Source: Rhipicephalus microplus
Taxonomy: Eukaryota > Arthropoda > Arachnida > Ixodida > Ixodidae
Length of the DNA stretch: 64,000 nt
Assembly (NCBI RefSeq): GCF_043290135.1
Contig: NC_134709.1
Location: 71,166,456 to 71,230,455, forward strand
Reading direction: 5' to 3'
Of the stretch, positions 34,330-44,384 are shown one piece after another; positions within the stretch are counted from its first letter, which is position 1; the number at the start of each line of letters is the position of its first letter. The translations under genes and the position numbers were made by a program. The notes beneath the pieces were generated by a model, which worked only from the letters and a program-made list of their open reading frames with translations, ran no database searches and was not told the DNA's origin.

Positions 34330-36165
34330 TAATTTTGAGAACCATAGCGTTTATCACGCTGCGCTTACCATGCAACGCTTGCACGGAACGGGGAGTGTTT
34401 CCAACGCTTTGCTAAGACGAGATGGTGGTGGCACCTACCCGGAGCCTCACGTTCTACAGCTTATCACCTTTGATACGGGCACGCATGGCCACGCGCTTTG
34501 TTTTCCAGAAGAAACTGCCAGATGGCGCTCATGTCTCACGTGTTACGTGACTTGATGCGCTCGTTCGCCTCCACTGTACGCTCGAGGCACTCTGAAGCAG
34601 CGCCTTCGGAATACCATTCACCGATTTTCTTGCGCAGAACATCAAATAGATGTTTCGTTCACTCTCTCCACAGGCAAGACTATCGTTTTTCGACGAAATT
34701 TGCAGATTACATGCAGACACGGGGCCAATTATTTTACAGGACATACACAAAACGCTATCTAGTGAGCGATTCTTGAAGCTAACTAGAAGTGGCTACTACT
34801 ACTACATACAAATAATACGAGGGAATGACCCACATCTGATAGAGCTTCACCCCTAAAAGATACTTTCAGTTTCGATACCGAGGCGGTAGCTTCACAGTGA
34901 CATGTGAACACAATCCTGATGTCACGGTAAGATAGCGTCTTATAGTTTAGCGGGATAGCGTTTACGTGATTTACGTGCTCCAGCTGGTATGGTGGCGCCA
35001 CCTATTATATGTGCAATAAGTTAAACAGTGAAAATGAAAAGAAAACGAGAATGTTTACCTATGCCACCGCGCGAAACATTATTAGAAGTTTATTTTAGTG
35101 ATATTAAAAGTAAATAATTATGAATCACGCACCAAACGCGAAAACGTTTATGTTGCCGATTCGTTTACATCGATCTTGTAGTTAAGCCTAGACGCGTTAG
35201 AAATGGGAAGCTATCTCAAAAACTACGCCAACTTATCCGTAATACTCGGTCATCGAAGCAACTGAAGGCAAGCGAAGCCACTTTGAACAGTCGTTTGCTG
35301 CGAACAAGGCTAATCTTTCAACAACTACGCCAAAATCACTCCGAAGCGGGCGTCCGAGAGTGCCGCCTTGTTTACGTACACTACGTACACCTACAGTACC
35401 ACGGAAACGTGAAATATGAAAAATACCGCGCGTACGGGAAGCGATACTGGTGACGTACGTACCTGTGCATGCGCACGTTGATTCCGGTATCACGGTACAC
35501 CCGGTAACCCGGTCAGCCCCGTATACTATAACTCTCTAGTTTCCTGATGGAAAAAATCATAAATTGTAGCACTGCCTCCATCATTTCTTATCAGTCAAAC
35601 AAGGTCCACGTAAACAACGATAAGAAAAGTGTAATCCAAGGACTCCGACAACGCAGACTTCGTGAACCCAGTGAACTGTGTTTACTCGCCACGTTAATGT
35701 TCATTGCGTTGCCGTAGGGTTTGCTTGAAGACGCTGGATGAAGAACTCAAAGTCAATGTATAATTTTTTTTCGTGTTGTGAGGAGAGAATTGATAGAAAA
35801 TATCAGATTAAAGAAAAAGTTTTTTCGAGGGGTCTAGAAACCATGTCACTGCTCCTTTAAATGCCCACTTCACTTCAAAGACATGTTGAGACATGAAAAG
35901 GTTTTTCTTTACTCTTTCTTTACTTCTGAAAATGTGAAAATAAATATAGCAATACTATTCTCCATCAGAAGAGTTACTTGCGTCAGTTGGTGGTAAGTCA
36001 TTACGTGAGAGCTACAATGCTAAAAGAGACAAGGACTTGACAAGGGCCAAGAAATACGCGACACAGGTGCTGATGCAAAGGCGCACGTGCCTTGTATTTG
36101 CGTATATCCTCATCTTTTGTAACACTTTTGCATAATGATCACTAATAAATATGAAGCGTATCTTT
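34330..36165. other. Intergenic, no gene recognised
   Basis: The 35.3-35.5 kb part is CG- and tacg-rich and may be regulatory, but there is no supporting exon. The frames at 34529-34856 overlap on opposite strands and neither is convincing. If the minus-strand exon at 41.0 kb continues leftwards beyond the gypsy element, this region would be intron. Confidence 0.5.
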
Positions 36166-36169
36166 ATAT

Positions 36170-36312
36170 TGCCGCATTCAACCTGCAGAGGAGAGCTCGC
36201 ACAGCCAGAGAGGAAGACGAAGCTCTCGCCCGGTCCTCTTTACGAGCGCCTTTCATTTTCAAATAAAGTGAGCTCTTCTATATCGAACTCCTGCTGTGCC
36301 TGCGTCGTGACA
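36170..36312 (+). repeat. 5' LTR of the gypsy element (143 bp)
   Basis: Starts tgccgcattc and ends gtcgtgaca, giving TG...CA termini. AATAAA at 36262-36267 is the likely poly(A) signal; the corresponding site in the 3' LTR is mutated to aattaa. No TATA box was obvious. Confidence 0.95.
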
Positions 36313-36313
36313 C

Positions 36314-36330
36314 TGGTGGAGGTGCTGGGT
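36314..36330 (+). other. Candidate primer-binding site
   Basis: tggtggaggtgctgggt begins one base after the LTR with TGG, the complement of a tRNA 3' CCA. I could not assign the tRNA species. Confidence 0.6.
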
Positions 36331-36332
36331 AA

Positions 36333-37074
36333 ATGTCCAGGACCTCTTCCAACAGCGCGGGATCTAGTCCACAAAGACGTCCGCTCGTCGAAACACCCGT
36401 TCACCGCACCAGCCGCCGCCTGTTAGGCCTGAGCCCAGAGTTCGGTTCTTGGACGGAAAACATGACCGCGCCGGGAAGCAGTTGCCCTACCAGTGACCTG
36501 ATACGCGAAATTGTGCAAGAAGAGGTGAAGAATCTCGCCGCCACACCGAATGACCGCGGATTGCGTCAGTCACAGAAGTTGTTCGCCAAGAAATAAGGCA
36601 AGCGCTTTCACTTCCCGAGCCGAACACTGATATAGTTAGGCTTACATACGCAGATATTCTCCGTCGACAGCCTAGATCCAACTTGCCGCAACCTCAACAG
36701 TACCACCAGCAACAGCCGCCGACAGTGCCTTGGTACTACAGGGAAACGTCGACGCCGATGCGACCCCCAATCCGCAAAACCGACATATGGCATACCCCTG
36801 CTACAGGCCCCTGTGCTTCCATTGTGGGGAAGCAGGCCACATCGTGCGGTATTGTCCTCATCGTGTTGCCGGGTATCAAGGATTTCCGTCCACTTCCCCT
36901 CGGCGCTATTTCGACGGAAGACGCAACGTTGAAACGAGCGCGACGATCCCGCGTGACGTTTCTCCTGGGTTCCGGTCACGCTCGCCCTCCCCAGGTCATT
37001 TTCCCCGATCTAATAGAGGTAGCACCACGGACATGGCGAGAGGAAGGTCTCCCAGTCCATGCCGGGGAAACTAA
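36333..37074 (+). pseudogene. gag: gag of the gypsy element, broken
   Basis: Encodes the structural Gag polyprotein of the LTR element. The ATG at 36333, just after the primer site, starts a Ser/Arg-rich N-terminus that is stopped at 36594. The rest lies in other frames through at least two shifts. A nucleocapsid zinc knuckle, Cys-x2-Cys-x4-His-x4-Cys (CFHCGEAGHIVRYC), is intact at 36814-36855, followed by an Arg/Ser/Pro-rich tail ending at TAA 37072-37074. Gag is shorter than usual for Ty3/gypsy, so an internal deletion is likely. Its last codons overlap the start of pol. Confidence 0.85.
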
Positions 37075-40000
37075 AAGCAGCGACCTTAGGGGGGAAGCTT
37101 GCGAATTGCCGAAGATTTGAAAATCCCCCATTACCGCCGCATGAAGTGCCACACATTTCGAATGAACCAACGAAAAACGAGATTGTCACCGCTGACAATA
37201 CACTTTCAATTGACGGTCACGACGTGACCGCACTGGTCGACATTGGTGCGGACTTTTCAATAATGAGTGCGAATCAGGCCGACCAACTCAAGAAGGTAAA
37301 AATGGAATGGACGGGGCCGCAAATTAGAGGAGCCAGAGGCCAGCTGCTGACACCTACCGAAAAGTGCACCGCACAAATCAAGATCGGGGATTCATCATTC
37401 GTGGCAACCTTCGTTATTCTTTCTGAGTGTTGTAAACAGGCCATCTTGGGTATGGATTTCCTGCGGGAGTACGGTGCCATTATAAATATACCGGACGGTG
37501 TACTGACCTTCTCAGCAGACCATAGCGCAGCGCTGCAGCGCAAGCCCATGCGCGTGATTGACGACGTGACCATGCCACCGTTGTCATGCCGCCTCGTCTC
37601 TGTCACGTGTAACACGCAGCATAGTGGAGAAGGGGTTGCGGAACAAATATCGACGCTTTTACTTTTTCGAGGAATCTCTATTGCCAGAAGTCTCGTCAGT
37701 GTAGTGTCTGGGCAAGCAGAAGTCCTGTTGACAAACTTCAGCAACGAGCGTCGACACATTGCAGAGGGTACCATAGTTGCATACTTCGAAGAAATTGTAG
37801 AATTCCGTGAGTGCTTCGCAGTACAACAGGCAGAAACGCCGGCCGCTTCAACACCACTGCCTGTCGACGTGAGCACAGATTTATCGCCAGGGCAGAGGCA
37901 GAGTCTTCTAGATATTCTCGGCCAGTTTGAAGATTGCTTTTCGTCGACCTCGAGGGTAAATCAAACGCCACTGACAAAGCACCGAATTATAACAGAAGAG
38001 ACGGCAAGACCAATTCGACAAAACCCATACTGCGTGGCACCGAAAGAACGCGAAGTAATCCAAGATCAAGTCCAGAAAATGCTCAATGATGACATCATTC
38101 AGCCGTCAAAAAGCCCTTGGGCATCACCGGTAGTGCTAGTTAAGAAGAAAGACGGCAGCTTACGCTTCTGTGTGGACTACCGCAAGCGGAACCACGTGAC
38201 AAAGAAAGACGTATACCCACTACCGCGTATTGACGATTCACTTGACCGGCTGAGGCATGCACGCTTCTTCTCGTCGATGGACCTGAAAAGCGGTTATTGG
38301 CAAATCGAGGTCGATGAGCGGGACAGAGAAAAGGCTGCTTTTGTTACGCCTGACGGGCTTTACGAGTTTAAAGTCTTGCCCTTCAGATTGTGCTAAGCCC
38401 CAGCAACATTTCAGAGACTGATGGACACCGTCTTATTAGGCCTTAAGTGGCAGACGTGTCTGGTATACCTCGACGACGTCATTGTTTTCTCACAAACATT
38501 CTAGGAACATCTAAGACGGCTGCTATTAGTATTTCGAGCAATACGGTCTGCTGTCATATCGCTGAAACCTGAGAAATGTCATTTCAGTTTCAAGGAGCTC
38601 CGATTCTTAGGACATGTGGTGAGCCACGAAGGTGTTCGTCCGGACCCCGACAAGATCGACGCCGTCCGAAAATTTCCGGTGCCAACAGAAAAGAAGGCCA
38701 TAAGACGTTTTCTTGGCCTTTGCGCCTACTACCGCAGATTTATCGCCAGTTTCTCGCACATAGCTTCACCCTTAACACGCAAAACGAGAGACGATGTTTC
38801 ATTTTTATGCGGCGAAGAGGAACAAGCAGCAATTGACGGTCTACGACAGCGCCTGCAGACACCCCCTGTGCTTGCTCACTTTGACGAGGACGCTCCAATT
38901 ATGATCCACACTGATACCAGCAACGTAGGTTAAGGCGCTGTACTCGTCCTATGGCAAGACTCAGCCGAGAGAGTGATTGCATATGCAAGTAGGACGCTTT
39001 CCCGCGCCGAGATCCATTATTCCACAACGGAAAAGGAATGTCTTGCTGTAGTATGGGCAATTATGAAGTTTCGCCCATACCTCTACGGCCATCCCTTCCA
39101 CGTAGTCAGCGACCACCACTCTCTTTGCTGGCTGACCAACTTGAAGGACCCGTCCAGTTGGCTAGCGCACTGGAGCTTACGCCTACAAGAATTCGATATG
39201 ACGGTCGTCTATAAGTCGGGACGACAGCATTCTGATGCTGATTGCTTATCCAGGTCGTCTATAAAGCAAGATGATGTCTCAGAAGATGATGACATGGCAT
39301 TTTTAGGAGTAGTCGACATGGTCACCATTTCGTCTAAGCAGAAAGAAGACAGTGAGTTGCTCCCTCTTATTAATTTTCTTAACGGCTAGTCTACAAGCGT
39401 TCCCAAGATATTTGCAAGGAGCCTGCCATCATTCTGCTTGCGCAGTGGTGTCCTATACAAGAAGAACTTTGCCCCCAGCGGAAAGGCCCACTTACTTGTC
39501 GTCCCGACATCCATTCGCGATGAGATCCTGAGCGCTTGCCACGATGAGCCAACCTCCGGCCACCTCGGATACACGCGCACATTGGCCAGAATCCAACAAA
39601 AGTACTACTGGCCGAAGCTTCCAGGCACTGTAAAAAATTACGTCCGCACGTGCCTCGATTGTCAACGACGAAATTCGCCACCTTTAAAACCAGCCGGATT
39701 GTTGCAACCAGTTCAAGTGCCCACCATGCCTTTTGCACAAATCGGAATGGATCTCCTTGGACCATTTCCGACTTCGCATACTGAAAATAAGAGGGTAATT
39801 GTCGCTACGGACTATCTTACTCGCTACGCAGAAACAAAGGCTTTATCAAGTAGAACCGCAGTAAAAGCGGCACAATTTTTCATTGAAAATATCTTTCTGA
39901 GGCATGGTGCTCCTAGAATTATAATAACAGACAAAGGTACCGCTTTCACGGCCATGCTCCGCAAGTCAGTGCTTGAGTTGAGTGGAACAGCGCATCGAAA

Positions 40001-40583
40001 AACTACCTTCTACCACCCACAAACCAACGGCTTAACAGAACCCCTCAACAAGACAATTGCTGATATGCTTAGTATGTACATCGACGTGGATCAAAAAAAT
40101 TGGGACGACGTTCTACCATACGTGACGTTTGCCTATAATACGGCGCAGTAGGAAACTACATGGAGCACGCCATTTAGTCTTCTTTATGGCCGTGAAGTGA
40201 CGACAATGCTTGATGCCTTGCTGCTGCACGACTGCGAGGATACAGACACGGATGTTCAAGCCTTTACCCAACGAGCTGAAGAGGCACGGCAGCTAGCACG
40301 CGTGCGAATCGCCCGTCAGCAGAGTTACGACGCACAACGTTATAACCTGCGACACCGATACGTCACTTATCAACCAGGCGAGAAAGTGTGGGTCTGGAGC
40401 CCTATTCGCCGACGCGGCCTTTGTGAAAAGTTACTGAAGAAGTACTTTGGTCCCTACAATGTTATACGGTGCCTAAGTGACGTGAATTATGAGGTCATCC
40501 CTGACAGTTCCTCGCGAGCTCAAAAATCTGAAATCGTACACGTTGTGCGGATGAAGCCATATTGCAGTGAGCCAGTTGCGTAA
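37059..40583 (+). pseudogene. pol: pol of the gypsy element with in-frame stops
   Basis: The whole polyprotein stays in one frame, broken only by stops at 38394, 38502, 38931, 39387 and 40149. Order: aspartic protease (ALVDIGADFS at about 37231-37260, with Ile where the active site normally has Thr or Ser; ILGMDFL at about 37443); reverse transcriptase (SPWASPVVLVKKKDGSLRFC, catalytic YLDD at 38466-38477); RNase H (HTDTSNVG, YSTTEKECLAVVWA); and integrase (HLGYTRT zinc region, GMDLLGPFP, TDKGTAF, YHPQTNGLTEPLN). The integrase C-terminus ends with a GPYNVIRCLSDVNYEV segment. It copies the genomic RNA and integrates the cDNA. The altered protease residue and stops make it inactive. No reconstruction is given. 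Confidence 0.95.
37065..37071 (+). promoter_or_regulatory. Candidate -1 ribosomal frameshift site
   Basis: The heptamer GGGAAAC is placed as G GGA AAC in the zinc-knuckle gag frame and is directly followed by the gag stop TAA (37072). A -1 slip enters the pol frame (GGG AAA CTA). It matches the X XXY YYZ slippery rule. A run of six G at 37088-37096 a few bases downstream could take part in a stimulatory structure, which I did not fold. Confidence 0.7.
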
Positions 40584-40641
40584 TACGTCAACTACATACA
40601 CCGCGTATTCTGTAGCTGAGCATCGGGTCGATGCTCTTCCT

Positions 40642-40654
40642 AGAGGGAGGCAAA
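40642..40654 (+). other. Polypurine tract of the gypsy element
   Basis: agagggaggcaaa directly precedes the TG start of the 3' LTR. The same tract (gagggaggcaaa) precedes the LTR of the second gypsy element at 63347 on the minus strand. Confidence 0.9.
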
Positions 40655-40797
40655 TGCCGCATTCAACCTGCAGAGAAGAGCTCGCACAGCCAGAGAGGAA
40701 GACGAAGCTCTTGCCCGGTCCCCTTTACGAGCGCCTTTCATTTTTAATTAAAGTTAGCTCTTCTATATCAAACTCCTGCTGTGTCTGCGTCGTGACA
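40655..40797 (+). repeat. 3' LTR of the gypsy element (143 bp)
   Basis: Same length and termini as the 5' LTR, with scattered substitutions. It is followed by the atat target duplication. Confidence 0.95.
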
Positions 40798-40964
40798 ATA
40801 TCTATACATCTTCTGTCTGGCTGTAGTTTCTCCTCGTGGTTCTATACAGCCTCCGCTGTATTTACTGCAGTGAAGGATACAGGAGAAAAATTATTCACGA
40901 TTATTCTATTGGAATCACTGCCGAAACAAAAGTGTCATAAGTTCTCTCAACGTGACACACTTAC

Positions 40965-41166
40965 CGGACATGGAGAAATAACAGGAAAACTGTGGGCGAT
41001 GCCAGAAGTCTTCCACATCTGACCCAATGTACGCGATGAATCCTCCGTGTAACTTGGCGAAGCCGGGCCATCGACACTCGTGTGCATGATCGTAGATGTT
41101 CCTTACATTTTGCCTCTGGTGCGACAGGGAGGAGCTGACTGGCCGAGACTTAGATGGAAACGCCAT
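40965..41166 (-). CDS. Likely first coding exon of an unknown host gene
   Basis: ATG at 41166 lies in an ideal context (A at -3, G at +4: cacaATGG). The frame stays open for 67 codons and reaches a consensus splice donor, TGTCCG/GTAAGT, with the intron starting at 40964 (phase 1). A TATA box (ctatataaa) is about 33 bases upstream of the ATG, so the 5' untranslated region would be very short. The peptide begins MAFPSKSRPVSSSLSHQRQN and later contains YIGSDVEDFWHRPQFSCYF. It is balanced in composition, with no membrane segment or signal peptide. I do not recognise the family. Downstream exons would lie leftwards, beyond the antisense gypsy element, and were not identified. Combined start, TATA and donor signals make chance less likely. 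Confidence 0.5.
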
Positions 41167-41197
41167 TGTGCAGTCACCAAACTGCTCGCACAGTGAA

Positions 41198-41206
41198 TTT
41201 ATATAG
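41198..41206 (-). promoter_or_regulatory. TATA box for the minus-strand exon
   Basis: ctatataaa on the minus strand lies 32-40 bases before the ATG at 41166. The predicted start site would fall close to the ATG. Confidence 0.45.
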
Positions 41207-42856
41207 CAGTGCGGTAGAATTCGAGCGAAAACCTTACGAGTGTTAATCTGCAGGGAACGGCTTTCTTTTATTGCATTTTTGTTCTAGCGACGTGAATGGC
41301 GGAAAGTAACCAATTTTTTTGTGTTTTTTCTTTGTCTTATTTCTGTTTCTTAATTCTCCAGAGACTTTTGTTTCTGTCCTTTCTACGCCCAAAGTTCGCG
41401 CGAACGATGCCGTTGGTTGGGGAAGTGGTTTTGCTTCGAAGGGCGATTACCGAGCTGCGCACTTTTTTTAGACCCGCTGCCACTGGCGCCACTTACCCTC
41501 ACGCTAAATCTAACAAATTTAGCTTAGACCACGTCACGACGACTACCATATGTTTTTGTGTTAATTTTAAAGTTCAGCATGGCTATTATTCTGCTGTTCC
41601 ATTACGAGAGCTTTTTCCAAGTGTCATGCGAGTGAGAAACTCAACGCTGTTATTGAAGAGCTTTTGCATTGCGCCGTGCAGTCTTCCATTCTGAAGTCAT
41701 CGTAGTAGGTGAGACGTACAGGTGCTTCAAAAGTAAAACCGAGCACGCAAGCTGTGGCCGAACGGGGCAAAACTGCATGCCATCACGATCTACCAGAAGA
41801 TATACTGGAAATAGCGAGAGTGTGTCGGCATATCCTGCTGACCCTTCCCGATATTCGGATTCTCGCCTTAGTGAAGGATTGAGTGAAGCCATTCTGCTAC
41901 GATCATTTCTTGTCAGAAGACACTTTGGACGCTTCATCCGCTTGTTTGCCCGCATCCTGAAGAAGTCTCCAAAGGCATGGGTTTGCGCATCGCCAAGATT
42001 GTCAGAACTTTTGCCCCGGACGAGCAGGGATGGAAGTAGCATCGTTTATCTTGCGCTGCTGTTTTTGCGCGGCCAAACGTCGCCAACTTCGCTATGCTTA
42101 CCAGCTTAAGTCATCTAACGAAGTTTACAAAGAACCGTTCTTTTATCCGTAACAAAAACCAAAACACGCGAATGAACTAATGCGCAAGAGCGTTCAAAGC
42201 AGCAAACATGGTCTACGCAAATCCACGTAAGATAAGCATCATTCCCATGGTGGGTACCAAACAGTCGCAGCGCCACAGGTCATAGTAAATAGTGTAGGAA
42301 CTCTACGCTATCAATGGCGACGCTACGATGCCGCTTCCGTAGTGTAAACTTGCGTATTCAGGTGTGAGCGTCGTTGAACAGCGACACAATCATCACTTTT
42401 CACAAGCTGCGTTGATGGCATGAGTAAGAAGGTGCTTGTAGCGTGTCGGGCACCTTACGCGAAAGCTCGTTTGTAAGTCTTCCTTCACCACGCAGTTCAC
42501 ACTATCCGGCAATCTTTTTCGTCTCTCTGTAAAGCGGAACAGCAGGCATGATTGAGGCATTAAAACGAAAAGAGCGCCGTAAACCAGGTGCAGGGGTAAC
42601 TAAGTGTATCTTTTCCTAACTTTGTCTTAAATGAATGGTACCATTTTCGTGAACAATATGCGGGTGCTCTATACTTTTGAAAAGCTGTTTTGAGCCACGC
42701 TTCCTTGTCGCTATAAAAAAGGCACATTTTCGCAACACAGACAAAGCAATTAATGCAATACCAACAAATCGGAATGCCATACGTAGTAAGGTTAGCCCAT
42801 AACTCTTTAGCGTACATGACTTGTTTAGCGTATACGAACTATACGAAATGTCGATG
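41207..42856. other. Intergenic or upstream region, no gene recognised
   Basis: Frames at 41650-42109 on both strands overlap, and neither shows a domain. The upstream side of the TATA-driven exon should hold its regulatory elements, which I cannot resolve. Confidence 0.5.
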
Positions 42857-42859
42857 TAA

Positions 42860-43030
42860 GGGCCGTTCCACGCGCTTCCCGCACAGCCGCAACGCACGTG
42901 CCGGCACACCTGCCGCACCCAAACAGAGGATGAAAGAGCGTCGCCAATTGGCTTATTTGGCCCCCGCTTGCGTGAGGCAGGGGTCCCGGCACGTGCGTTG
43001 CGGCTGTGCGGGAAGCGCGTGGAACGACCC
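42860..43030. mobile_element. Harbinger-like MITE with 45-bp inverted repeats
   Basis: The left arm at 42860-42904 begins gggccgttccacgcgcttcc and matches the reverse complement of 42986-43030 at 44 of 45 positions. The only difference is gggcc versus gggtc. The element is 171 bp with no coding capacity. A taa triplet flanks it at 42857-42859 and 43031-43033. A TWA target duplication with GGG-starting repeats fits the PIF/Harbinger superfamily. The near-perfect arms imply recent movement or strong gene conversion. Confidence 0.85.
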
Positions 43031-43033
43031 TAA

Positions 43034-44384
43034 GGCAGGACAGCTGCTCCACGAAGCAAAGGGGTCTTTGAGCTTTCTGTCTTCTAAACATAAAGTAAGC
43101 GATGAGCGTAGAATTTTCATGGGCCGTCTCTTGTTGTCAGTCGTATGCTGATGTAGTAAACAAATCCTGCAGATTGACGTTGTGAGCGTGCTGTGAGCGA
43201 AAAAGAATGTATTCACAATGCCAGCAGGGTGTCAGCATAATTGATATGAAACACGAAAAAAAAGCTACCCTGTTACGAGACTGCGGGCCAGAGAGTGCAA
43301 CTAGCACTGACTGGGTCTGTAAACTTGTCACTACCTGCTAGTATTTTCTTTTTCTTGTCAGTGTGTTTATTTGTTGATACTTGCCCCTCAGCCCTTATTT
43401 CGCACCCCCCGCTAGCCTGAAAGCTTTCGCTACCTAATCTAGTTTCACACTGCTCCGAGATTAGCACACTTTTCATGATGCGTTGATTTGATGTGATGAT
43501 AGAATAACGTGTTGACATATTATATGACGTCACAGTGACGACCAAAATTGTGGCAATCTTAGACGTCCGGACGACATTACATGATGACGCTATGAAGCAA
43601 TGCCCTCTGATCACGTGAACTTTCAGTTGTTCTTGTTGACTCCGACGCTGACGGTCATGATGATGGTGATGCTGAGAACATTTTTTCCCACTTTAAAAAA
43701 GTGGGAACTGTCCCTATTTAGGGACACATAAGACAGCCTCTAAAACCACCCGGTTCCACTGAACAAGTACCCGACCGACCTAGGGAACACCGACGCAGAG
43801 ATTGCCTTAACAGTGCTCTGAGGTATACGGGTGGGCTGAAGGATCGGTGGGAGGGGAGTGAAGTAGGCAGCATTGCACTTTACGAAACTATTCTCATTGA
43901 ACTTAAGATTCAAGTATATTTCCTCACTTGAAACAGACCCGTGTGTTTCCCGCCAGCTTGATGAAGCATTTTTGGTAATTGATTTTTATACCACAGTCAA
44001 TATCACAAGCTGGTTGCAGCAGAGTAAAAGCTATGAGGTTTAAGTCCATTCTTGCGCAGCAACATATAATAGTTACGTTTGTAGTTGAATTATAATTGAA
44101 CAATTTTCAACCAACTGCGTTTTAAACGTGCTATATGGAGTTAGACAACACATTACACTGATCAAGATTTACGTTTACTTAACCATTCTGTTATGGTATA
44201 CTGGTAACTCCATTTTGATAGCGGACGAACATTACAGTGCCCATGCACATGCATTCACCCACTTCGATTCAGACTTGTACTTGCTACTTGTCCTGACAGC
44301 AATACTAAACGATGAAATCTTTTATCGCTTTGAGCAATCTTAAGCTGATGACATAGAGGAGCCCCAACGGCGAAAATAAGAACG
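43034..44384. other. Intergenic, small hairpins only
   Basis: At about 43686-43726 there are two consecutive hairpins (tcccacttt/aaagtggga and gtccctattt/aggga-like). No gene or known repeat was recognised. Confidence 0.5.

Larger units (their letters stand above)
36170..40797 (+). mobile_element. Full-length Ty3/gypsy LTR retrotransposon
   Basis: The element is 4628 bp, with two 143-bp LTRs, a primer-binding-site candidate, gag, pol (protease, reverse transcriptase, RNase H, integrase) and a polypurine tract. There is no envelope gene. A 4-base duplication, atat, flanks it at 36166-36169 and 40798-40801. The LTRs differ by roughly a dozen positions and pol carries five in-frame stops, so the copy is dead but not ancient. 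The short LTRs and lack of env fit a compact gypsy lineage. It lies antisense to and about 170 bp downstream of the splice donor of the proposed exon at 40965-41166, so it may sit in that gene's first intron. Confidence 0.95.

Noticed and set aside
37274..37876. 200-codon minus-strand frame inside the gypsy pol
   Set aside because: Shadow of the protease/RT coding frame on the opposite strand.
41669..42109. 146-codon plus-strand frame near 41.9 kb
   Set aside because: A 130-codon minus frame overlaps it, neither has a recognisable domain, and no splice or promoter signal favours one.
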